64,000 nucleotides of DNA from JBMHDW01 sp049889175 (GTDB lineage: Bacteria; Pseudomonadota; Gammaproteobacteria; Comchoanobacterales; Comchoanobacteraceae): contig JBMHDW010000002.1 in assembly GCA_049889175.1 (NCBI GenBank), positions 1-64,000 of the forward strand. The letters run 5' to 3'. Shown here piece by piece: positions 15,801-22,572 of the stretch. The notes below the pieces were generated by a model, which ran no database searches, was not told where the DNA came from, and was given only the letters and a program-made list of their open reading frames with translations. Numbering within the stretch: the stretch's first letter is position 1; the number at the start of each line of letters is the position of its first letter. The translations under genes were made by a program, and so were the position numbers.

Positions 15801-17748
15801 CAATGTTAAGGTCAGCATCTAATTTATATTTTGGAATATGGCTGGTTATTGTTGTATAGACTGATCTTAATATTGGATTTTGGAAATCTTCTAAAAGTGT
15901 CTTAATGCAGTCAAAATTAAGTTTTTCATTTAAAGAGGCTATCGAATTTATGTGTCTAATGTATTCTTTAAAGTCTTTGGATTGAAATATGTATTTAGAA
16001 TAGTCCCAAACCATATCATGAAAACATTTTTGATTAAAAAGGTCATGTTTAACACCATACGCAATTAAACCGTTCGTTGGTTCACTTTCTCCATCATCAT
16101 GATTGGTGCTCAATATATGATTATAGATATAATACCTGGCATGAAAGCGTAAAAGATGAGAAAGCTGTTTATGTGCTACTTCACTTTTTTGAGCGCTAAA
16201 AAAGTGCTCAGCAATTTTATGGTTTTTCATCCAAGACAGGTGAGAGACTATTGGATCTGGTAAAACAGATCCAAGTTGATTAATGCATTCTTTTAAGGTT
16301 TGCAACAAGTTTTTTTGAAAGTTAATTTTCCTTTTGTCCTCAGAAGATATAAAGCCGCCATTGTTTTCTAGGTATTTACTCCACTCATCACTAAATGGTA
16401 AGGGCTTATCGTTGCCATACTGCCTGCATGTGAATTTAAAAGGATGTTTAAATACCTCAGATAAGGCTACGCCTCTTGAGTCATGAAGGGTGTAATGATC
16501 TTTAAGGTCTCTAAGGTCAAGAAAACACTTTCTTAAGTAGAATCCATATTTAGGGTGTTTTTCTTTAAAATATTTCTCGCGATCTTTTTCTGTAATTTTT
16601 TGATTGAGTATTTTTTTTCTTTTTTCACTGTTGCTTTCTTTTTTGAGTTGATCATCAATAATATCTTGATTGAGTTTTTGCTCAATAAATTCTAGATACA
16701 TAGCATAATGGCACTTAAATTCCCACTCTTTCCAATAGGGCAATTCGTTAACTGTTTCTTCGTAGCCTGAATCCAAATTTCGATAGGCTATCGCGGGTTT
16801 ACTATAATGGCCGCTAAAAAAGCCGTTCGGCTTATTCATCATCAAATATTTAAGTTGGACTGGCGTATGCTTATAATTTTTTAGACACATTTGTTCAAAT
16901 TTTAGAGTATTTTCAGGATCGATAATATATATTTCATCCTCATATCTAATTTTCTTTTCTTTTTTTTCTAACTGGTATTGTCTTAGTAATTTACCCGACA
17001 GAAAATGTAAATAGTCATCAATTCTTGAGTGAAAATAAACAACGGCATTGGAGGAACAATGAAGTAAATCACATAGCAAACTTTTATTTAAATGCTTGTC
17101 AATAAAATCATCTCTCATCTTTGACCATTCTTCGTAAAAAGGCAAACCAAATATTTTAGCATCGTGCCTACGTTTGGGTAAAAGTGTAATGACTTGATCA
17201 TGTTTGAGTGTCACAAGATCTATGTTGCGTAAGGCTTTCTTGAGTGTATGAAAGTCAAAATCTTTATCAATGGTGTTGTTAAAAATCAAAACTTCATCGT
17301 CGTTGTTGACAGCCCAGGCCCATTTTTCTTTTATGAAAAGATAGCTGCCATTTTTGTCAATGCGGTTTTCATTGTTCCAATAAATGGGTCTTTTGAGTTC
17401 ATGTCGTAGTTTTCTAAGACATGCATCTCGTTCAGCAATAATAGTTTGTTGAGTTTCATGTTTATTTGTTTTGGGCATTCTATCAAAGTAGTAAAGCCCT
17501 TTACTTTCCAGCAATTGTAAATAAGACTTCATTAGCTTTTCATTCAGTATATTATTAGATAGTTTTGTGCTGATATTGAGAAGGTTTTGAATTAAAAGGT
17601 TTAGATGCTGGTGGTCCATATTGAGATGGGAAAGCTTAAAGAGCGAAGCAATCGCAACGTTTATTTTTTCAACTGCAGGCGCATCTGTATGACTGCCAGT
17701 TAAGTTGAATATTAAGTCTATTGGCCGTTTTCGAGTACCATCGTGCAC
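12766..17748 (-). CDS. Giant unknown protein, about 1,660 residues, with central coiled coil
   Basis: I recognise no family. The protein is hydrophilic with no signal peptide or membrane helix. Around residues 640-690 there is a 24-residue tandem duplication (DLNIVLNDDLDPNAETAAKI and a near copy). From about 770 to 940 it is rich in Lys, Glu, Gln and Asn with heptad-like spacing and should form a long coiled coil. The flanking regions are rich in aromatic, His and Lys residues. The GTG start at 17748 is preferred to the TTG at 17772 because TGGAGG lies six bases upstream. It has its own promoter, divergent from metG. Such large, family-less coiled-coil proteins are common among effectors of intracellular gammaproteobacteria; that role is inference. 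The 3' end runs 50 bp into pssA. Confidence 0.8.
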   Translation of the reverse strand: MHDGTRKRPIDLIFNLTGSHTDAPAVEKINVAIASLFKLSHLNMDHQHLNLLIQNLLNISTKLSNNILNEKLMKSYLQLLESKGLYYFDRMPKTNKHETQQTIIAERDACLRKLRHELKRPIYWNNENRIDKNGSYLFIKEKWAWAVNNDDEVLIFNNTIDKDFDFHTLKKALRNIDLVTLKHDQVITLLPKRRHDAKIFGLPFYEEWSKMRDDFIDKHLNKSLLCDLLHCSSNAVVYFHSRIDDYLHFLSGKLLRQYQLEKKEKKIRYEDEIYIIDPENTLKFEQMCLKNYKHTPVQLKYLMMNKPNGFFSGHYSKPAIAYRNLDSGYEETVNELPYWKEWEFKCHYAMYLEFIEQKLNQDIIDDQLKKESNSEKRKKILNQKITEKDREKYFKEKHPKYGFYLRKCFLDLRDLKDHYTLHDSRGVALSEVFKHPFKFTCRQYGNDKPLPFSDEWSKYLENNGGFISSEDKRKINFQKNLLQTLKECINQLGSVLPDPIVSHLSWMKNHKIAEHFFSAQKSEVAHKQLSHLLRFHARYYIYNHILSTNHDDGESEPTNGLIAYGVKHDLFNQKCFHDMVWDYSKYIFQSKDFKEYIRHINSIASLNEKLNFDCIKTLLEDFQNPILRSVYTTITSHIPKYKLDADLNIVLNDDLDPNAETAAKIKANIDLTIVLYDDLDPNGETAAKMKAVKLMPALLPKKPPKSNTYGETLVISRVESLLLMQYGESRTETLNAFILRDICEHLTVTEADFKANLLNGDTYLQLYTYGYDNHCKKIKTLENEIKTWEKELYRSNQLKAAAEQHPEQIKKNVFNDRIQELNNQIREVSRKIEKCKDNTYMAQKQQKQQDLKNCTNETEREKINFEIIDLNTIIQDYEANILNNTIEGLEKQKNNIIKNGMAHKDLLSYHMRQCKAAKREAESNIKELKERKSKEEQKWSSLTDNINSFVKYLGFTIILKNDIETLKTKPSEANQMVEKLIPYFHNPESLLEFNNFSTYLDYVDTEEKTIRAWLKYAKDCIRGENLIARRLNSSNFNMKLISHKRVRQDILSNLLKFGKDAFNQDTLPVIDKVELGKSASIKNLLETAVNQLSSKSLLTLISLEERNIELPHFYDWMISDKEIISDDASKDVHWKHYVNYLICGGNANAADLIDAEPYAFILALLKHPYLLTNTHPSPKVPIYDEDTGETKRVPLPKIQAWRKQKNILEHKDVTRTAMAIAAKSMIDINSEFSNTKDELPITKNQVLIDKYPIYNMKLLEQIDKDSIQMFTAKYIPDAYEKAKGKQETEVKQDSESQKKLATQLLDNLRFDLSIQHDFSYDGKQTERYLPVKLNQYYDFIKEDILVIIQDIISLLGKANHEWCQRFFHWLCASPRKIQIKFFKEAIDAIKPDGVKANGDDNPNLILCNKLQSLLNFISPEDSSLDEEEPTISAFTKHCYNYLKVTSQLRYNFNRYCLPSELKKKHIDYFNSKTFSYENFNSEERPISFFSHPVSIKSLSLKPQHQRIISANIFYTINRIGFDLYSKKLDLSFQESPHYSCNIDVFETIEKLLQQTPDMNTMDLPEILQDYRTYCNVENGDLFNDKITHDLSRTPAQMFEGVIVESTENHRRNEQLFQSYEIDFWNDSRKYLELKDKSNNEDDKGSSRCFDSVTSWNRPIL
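15682..15825 (-). repeat. 72-bp tandem duplication inside the giant gene
   Basis: Two adjacent 72-bp units (first copies of the shared segment start at 15683 and 15755) differ at only a few bases and encode 24-residue repeats containing DDLDPNxETAAK. The high DNA similarity points to a recent in-frame duplication. Confidence 0.85.
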
Positions 17749-17777
17749 GAAAATCCTCCATATTAGAACCAAAAGAT

Positions 17778-17807
17778 ATTATAAAACTAATCTGTTAGCA
17801 TAATCAA
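17778..17807 (-). promoter_or_regulatory. Promoter of the giant gene
   Basis: On the minus strand TTGATT (17807-17802) and TATAAT (17783-17778) are separated by 18 bp, about 30 bp upstream of the GTG start. This is a good sigma-70-type match. The rest of the 150-bp gap to metG is AT-rich, with a possible metG -10 (TACAAT, near 17880). Confidence 0.6.
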
Positions 17808-17922
17808 TTGAAAAAATTGTCTTTTATATGTTTGTTTACTTAAACGCTTAATAAATTAATGGATTTTTTTTTGTTTTTGTTTACAATGCAACAGGTTATT
17901 ATGAAATTTTAGGTGGGTTGAC

Positions 17923-19509
17923 ATGCAAAAATATTGGGTAACTACTGCGCTAACATATGCCAATGGTTCTTTGCATTTAGGTCATTTGGTTGAGCAAATT
18001 CAGGCAGATATTTGGGTTCGTTTCTTACGACTGAAGGGCCATGAGGTGACGTTTGTTTCTGGTGCAGATGCTCATGGCACACCAATCATGTTAAAAGCAG
18101 AACAAGAAGGTGTCGCGCCTGAGCAACTGGTTATGCTTATGCAGCGTAAACATATTGAGATTACTAAGCGATTCTTTGTTGCATTTGATTGTTATGATAT
18201 TACGCATTCAGAGGAGAATAAATCGTGGGTTGAATGGGTTTATGCTCAGCTAGTCAAGAGTGACCTTATTCACCAAAAGACAGTCCTGCAAGCGTATGAT
18301 TCTGAAAAGGAAATGTTTTTGCCAGATCGCTATGTTAAGGGAGGGTGCCCAAAATGTGGGGCAGCAGATCAATATGGGGATAATTGCGATGTTTGTGGTG
18401 CTAGTTATGGCCCAAGGGACCTGCTTGATCCTTACTCATCTGTTTCAGGTAAGCCAATCGAATATCGAAACACAAAACATTTCTTCCTAAGTATGCAAAA
18501 ATATGAGCAGAGAATTGGTGATTGGATTCAACAGGCGCAGATGCCTGAAGAGGTAAAGCATAAGCTTTCAGAATGGTTTGATGCGGGTTTGAAAGATTGG
18601 GATATTTCCAGAGATGCCCCTTATTTTGGTTTTAAAATTCCTGATAGTGATCAATATTTCTATGTTTGGGTTGACGCTCCTGTTGGTTATTTAGCAGCCC
18701 TGTCTCAAATGCTAGGGCGTGATCATGTTAAAGATGTACTCCTTAGCCCACAACGTGATGTCTCCATTCACCATTTTATTGGAAAAGATATTGTGTTTTT
18801 TCATGGCGTTTTTTGGCCTGCATTACTTATCGGATCGGGGTTAACTCCTCCAGATGCGCTTAATGTTCATGGGTTTTTAACTATTAATGGTCAAAAAATG
18901 TCAAAATCTAGAGGGACTTTTATTGCTGCTGATGAATATTTAGAACAATATGACCCAGAGTTTTTACGCTATTATTTAGCTTCAAAATTAAACCAAAGTA
19001 TCGTTGATATTAATCTTTGCTGGGATGACTTCAAGCAAAAAAATAACACCGATGTTGTCAATAAAGTCATCAACATTGGCAGTCGTTGTGCCTCGTTTGT
19101 TCATAAATATTTTAACGGGATGTTATCGGATGTTATTGATGAGGAGCTAGTGAAGTATATTGAAGAAAAATCTGAAAAGGTGGCAACTTATTTCGATGAG
19201 AGGCGTTTCTCTGACGCTATGAAAGAGATTATGCATTGTGCTGATGAGACCAACCGATATATTGATCAACATAAGCCTTGGGTCATGATAAAAGAGGATG
19301 ATCAAAGAACAAACGTTCATCAAATTGTATCATCTGGTATTCAATCATTTTTTCAACTTATGGTTATGTTAAGTCCAGTCTTACCTGAGACAGCAAAAAA
19401 AGTTTTTGCTTTGCTTAATATTGACCATGTTCAGTGGGATACTCTTTATGAACATCTGGGAGCAAGGTCAATAAAACCTTTTGGCGTATTGAAAGCCCGT
19501 GTACAATAA
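17923..19509 (+). CDS. metG: Methionyl-tRNA synthetase, short form
   Basis: Charges tRNA-Met. The class I signature HIGH is present as HLGH in ANGSLHLGHLVEQ, and KMSKS as QKMSKSRGTF. The connective-peptide zinc knuckle has four cysteines (CPKCG ... CDVCG). At 528 residues it lacks the C-terminal tRNA-binding/dimerisation domain found in the ~676-residue E. coli enzyme. AGGTGGG precedes the ATG. It is the first gene of a long plus-strand run extending to rpiA. Confidence 0.95.
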   Translation: MQKYWVTTALTYANGSLHLGHLVEQIQADIWVRFLRLKGHEVTFVSGADAHGTPIMLKAEQEGVAPEQLVMLMQRKHIEITKRFFVAFDCYDITHSEENKSWVEWVYAQLVKSDLIHQKTVLQAYDSEKEMFLPDRYVKGGCPKCGAADQYGDNCDVCGASYGPRDLLDPYSSVSGKPIEYRNTKHFFLSMQKYEQRIGDWIQQAQMPEEVKHKLSEWFDAGLKDWDISRDAPYFGFKIPDSDQYFYVWVDAPVGYLAALSQMLGRDHVKDVLLSPQRDVSIHHFIGKDIVFFHGVFWPALLIGSGLTPPDALNVHGFLTINGQKMSKSRGTFIAADEYLEQYDPEFLRYYLASKLNQSIVDINLCWDDFKQKNNTDVVNKVINIGSRCASFVHKYFNGMLSDVIDEELVKYIEEKSEKVATYFDERRFSDAMKEIMHCADETNRYIDQHKPWVMIKEDDQRTNVHQIVSSGIQSFFQLMVMLSPVLPETAKKVFALLNIDHVQWDTLYEHLGARSIKPFGVLKARVQ

Positions 19510-19590
19510 TAAACCAATAATTCTTGTGTTGATGTTAATTACTATGCTAATTCAATGACAATGATAGTTGGTTTTTGTTAGGCTGTATTT

Positions 19591-20229
19591 ATGAATAAAA
19601 GATGTGACGATAGGATTGATCATGTGGAGTCATTGTTGGCACAAACACAGTGTCAACAATGTGATTACTCGGGGTGTCGACCTTACGCTGAAGCAATAGT
19701 GAGTGGTGAAGCTGATATTGATCGTTGTATACCTGGCGGTCACCAAGTGTATGCTTCGTTAGCTAACTATCTGGATAGACCAGTTCAACCTGATGTGTCC
19801 AATAAGATTGTAGAAAAGCAGTCTGATCCATGGGTAGCATTTATCGATCCAAAGCGCTGCGTGGGCTGTTATAAATGTGTTGATATTTGTCCACAAGATG
19901 CCGTTGTTGGTATCAGAGGCACACTAACTACAGTGGATGCTGTTCATTGTAATGGTTGTGGTCTTTGCTTGCCAATATGCCCTATGGATTGTATCAATAC
20001 GCCTAAAAGTGAAGAAAGTCATGCTAACAGGCTTGAACAAAAAAGTATTTATCAAGATCGCTATCTTGCAAAACAAAAACGTATCGCCAATCAACAGTCC
20101 ATCAAACACTCTAAGCATGAGTTTCTTAAGCAGACTCAATCAAGTGATTTAGATACCAAAAAAGCACGGCAAGCAGCTTTTTTAGCAGCAATAAAACGTA
20201 GGAAAGGTCATGACACCAAAAACAGTTAA
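19591..20229 (+). CDS. RnfB-like ferredoxin protein lacking the membrane anchor
   Basis: An iron-sulfur protein with the RnfB/RsxB layout: an N-terminal four-cysteine motif (CQQCDYSGCRPY ... CIPGG), then two 4Fe-4S ferredoxin motifs (CVGCYKCVDICPQDAV and CNGCGLCLPICPMDCI), and a Lys/Gln-rich tail. The N-terminal membrane helix of RnfB is missing. None of rnfA, C, D, G or E is nearby. In E. coli the rsx operon ends with nth, and nth follows directly here (20-bp overlap), so this looks like the surviving remnant of that operon. It may serve as a soluble electron carrier; the partner is unknown. Confidence 0.85.
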   Translation: MNKRCDDRIDHVESLLAQTQCQQCDYSGCRPYAEAIVSGEADIDRCIPGGHQVYASLANYLDRPVQPDVSNKIVEKQSDPWVAFIDPKRCVGCYKCVDICPQDAVVGIRGTLTTVDAVHCNGCGLCLPICPMDCINTPKSEESHANRLEQKSIYQDRYLAKQKRIANQQSIKHSKHEFLKQTQSSDLDTKKARQAAFLAAIKRRKGHDTKNS

Positions 20230-20842
20230 GACTGTTTGTGCTATTTTAGCAAAAGCTAACCCAAATCCTAAGACGGAGCTTATATTTAACTCTGATTTTG
20301 AGTTATTGATTGCAGTTATGTTATCAGCACAAGCCACAGATAGACAAGTTAACAAAGTGACTCAAGTTATGTTTGCGAAGGCCAATACTCCTCAAGAGCT
20401 ATTTGATTTAGGTGTTGAGTGGATTGAGGATCAGATTAAAAGTATAGGCTTATTTCGAACAAAAGCAAAAAATGTTTGGTTAACATCTCAAAAAATTCTT
20501 GATGACTTTAAAGGATTGGTGCCACGTGATCGAGAAGCTCTTGAATCACTTCCTGGTGTAGGGCGAAAAACCGCAAATGTTGTCTTAAATGAGGCTTTTG
20601 GTGAGGCAACTATTGCAGTTGATACACATATTTTTCGAGTTTCAAATCGCCTTGGTTTGGCCAGTGGTAAAACCCCAAATCAGGTGGAGCTTAAGTTACT
20701 TGATGTTATTCCCAAAATGTATTTAAAAGGTATTCATCATTGGCTGATTTTGCATGGGCGATATATTTGTCGTGCACGCAAACCATTATGTAATCAATGT
20801 TTGATTGAGTCTTATTGTTGCTATACCGAGAAAACAACATGA
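20210..20842 (+). CDS. nth: Endonuclease III
   Basis: Base-excision-repair glycosylase/AP lyase for oxidised pyrimidines. The helix-hairpin-helix LPGVGRKTANVVL carries the catalytic Lys, and the catalytic Asp is in VDTHIFRVSNRL. The C-terminal 4Fe-4S loop is intact with Cys-x6-Cys-x2-Cys-x5-Cys spacing (CRARKPLCNQCLIESYC). Length 210 is normal. It overlaps the preceding rnfB-like gene and shares an ATGA junction with the next gene. Confidence 0.95.
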   Translation: MTPKTVKTVCAILAKANPNPKTELIFNSDFELLIAVMLSAQATDRQVNKVTQVMFAKANTPQELFDLGVEWIEDQIKSIGLFRTKAKNVWLTSQKILDDFKGLVPRDREALESLPGVGRKTANVVLNEAFGEATIAVDTHIFRVSNRLGLASGKTPNQVELKLLDVIPKMYLKGIHHWLILHGRYICRARKPLCNQCLIESYCCYTEKTT

Positions 20843-21159
20843 GAATTTTGCTGGTTGTTTATATACCCGAACATGCATTTAAATCGGTAACTGAAGCATT
20901 ATTTAATGCAGGCGCTGGTCAAGTAGGCGGTTATCGTCATTGTGGTTGGTCTGTTTTAGGGAAAGGACAATTTATACCAGAGCCATCAGCAAAGCCTTAT
21001 TTGGGCGAGCCGGGAAAGGCCTCACAAGTGCCAGAAATGCGTTTTGAATGCCCCGTTGATATGCACTCAATTCAAGCAGTGCTTGGAGCTCTTAAAGATG
21101 CTCACCCTTATGAAGAGCCTGTTTATTATGTATTGAAGGATCAAATCAATGAGATTTAA
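20839..21159 (+). CDS. Small NIF3-like (CutA-fold) protein, 106 residues
   Basis: Resembles the stand-alone proteobacterial proteins annotated as NIF3-like, equivalent to the inserted domain of larger NIF3 proteins: MRILLVVYIPEHAFKSVTEALFNAGAGxxGxYxxCxW, GQFxPxxxAxPxxGExG, and the terminal AHPYEEPVYYV. The function of these small proteins is not established; a structural or metal-related role has been suggested. It starts at an ATGA overlap with nth and ends overlapping trkH, so it belongs to the same operon. Confidence 0.8.
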   Translation: MRILLVVYIPEHAFKSVTEALFNAGAGQVGGYRHCGWSVLGKGQFIPEPSAKPYLGEPGKASQVPEMRFECPVDMHSIQAVLGALKDAHPYEEPVYYVLKDQINEI

Positions 21160-22570
21160 TGCCATTTTTTATTTGTTGGGCTATGTTTATCTGTTTTTTG
21201 GTCTCACTTTATTGGTTCCATTAATATATGCATGGGTACTGGGTGATGGTAATGTTATGATTTTTACTATTCAAACTTTATTGGTGATGACGGTATCATT
21301 GATTTGTCGTTCCTATCCACATCCACCAGCAGTTGTTCGTCGACAAGAGGGCTTTATTGTTGTTGTCATCACCTGGCTCAGTCTTAGCTTTTTTTCTGCA
21401 TTACCATTTTATTTATCTGGTATGGCTCATTCATGGGTTGATGCCTTTTTTGAGGGCGTTTCAGGCATCACAACCACAGGAGCAGAGATATTTCATGTTT
21501 CTGGATGGCATCAATCTTTATTATTTTACCATCAATGGTTACAAGGTGTAGGTGGTATTGGTGTTATTATTTTGGTATTAGCTGTGCTACCGTATTTTGG
21601 CGTTTCAGGTCATTACCTTTATCAAGCTGAGCTTAAAGATGATAAGATTACGCCCAGGTTAAGTCAAACTACTCGTATCATCATTGTGTGGTACATCTTG
21701 ATAGCTGTATTGTGCTCATTGGCATATTGGGGCGTTGGTTTGAGTTTTTTCGAAGCTATTTGTGCCGCTCTGAGTACAACATCAACCGGAGGTTTTTATA
21801 TCTACAATGAAGGTTTTTCCATTCATAATGATGTTGGTGTTTCATGTGTAGCTATGATATTTATGGTCGTCGGTGCCATTGGGTTTAAAACACACTTAGG
21901 TGTTTGGCTGTACCGTAGATGGGGCAAGTATTGGCATGATTACGAAACGCGCCTCTATTTGAAAATAGTGATGATTTTATTAGTGGGCTCATGTTTCGTC
22001 AGTTGGTTTATGCCATACACCTCAGCCTTACAATGGTTGTTTGCGAGTCTATCTATGATAACAACTACGGGATTATTTATTCATGGTCAGCTTTTATGGC
22101 CTGTTTGGAGTGTTGTCATTTGGTTTATACTGTGTTTAATGGGTGGGTGTTCGGGTTCAACATCCGGGGGAGTTCGGTTATATCGGTGTGTTTTTTTGCA
22201 ACAAGAAATAAAGAAAACGCTGTCTATTTTAAGTCATCCACAGCGTATTTCTGAGTATTATTTAGGAGAAAAGCCTTTTCCATATCATCTAAGGCAAACC
22301 ATAAGAGGTTTTTGGTGCTTATTTTTAATTACTATTTTGATTGGCTTAATGATTACAAGTATTTATCATATGCCTGTCTCTGATGCCTTCCCATTGATTT
22401 GGGCTTGCTTAACCAATACTGGAGCTGTATTATCAGGTATCGGACAAGAGTTGGGCTACTCTGTTCTTGATCCTGCAATAAAGTGGTTATTGTCCATGCT
22501 TATGATTATGGGCAGAGTTGAGATTATGATGTTCTATTTGTTTTTGTTACCTTCTTTTTGGCGGAACTGA
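21149..22570 (+). CDS. trkH: Trk system potassium uptake protein TrkH
   Basis: The K+-translocating membrane subunit. Four pore-loop motifs are visible: GVSGITTTGAE, ALSTTSTGGF, MITTTGLF with the later GGCSGSTSGG, and CLTNTGAVLSG. About ten to twelve membrane segments and 473 residues fit TrkH. The regulatory partner TrkA is encoded at 53906-55231 on the other strand, about 31 kb away. The start overlaps the NIF3-like gene; polA begins two bases after the stop. Confidence 0.93.
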   Translation: MRFNAIFYLLGYVYLFFGLTLLVPLIYAWVLGDGNVMIFTIQTLLVMTVSLICRSYPHPPAVVRRQEGFIVVVITWLSLSFFSALPFYLSGMAHSWVDAFFEGVSGITTTGAEIFHVSGWHQSLLFYHQWLQGVGGIGVIILVLAVLPYFGVSGHYLYQAELKDDKITPRLSQTTRIIIVWYILIAVLCSLAYWGVGLSFFEAICAALSTTSTGGFYIYNEGFSIHNDVGVSCVAMIFMVVGAIGFKTHLGVWLYRRWGKYWHDYETRLYLKIVMILLVGSCFVSWFMPYTSALQWLFASLSMITTTGLFIHGQLLWPVWSVVIWFILCLMGGCSGSTSGGVRLYRCVFLQQEIKKTLSILSHPQRISEYYLGEKPFPYHLRQTIRGFWCLFLITILIGLMITSIYHMPVSDAFPLIWACLTNTGAVLSGIGQELGYSVLDPAIKWLLSMLMIMGRVEIMMFYLFLLPSFWRN

Positions 22571-22572
22571 CC

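Noticed and set aside
15635..15859. Plus-strand 74-residue ORF with internal repeat
   Set aside because: The repeat is the antisense image of the 72-bp duplication in the giant minus-strand gene.
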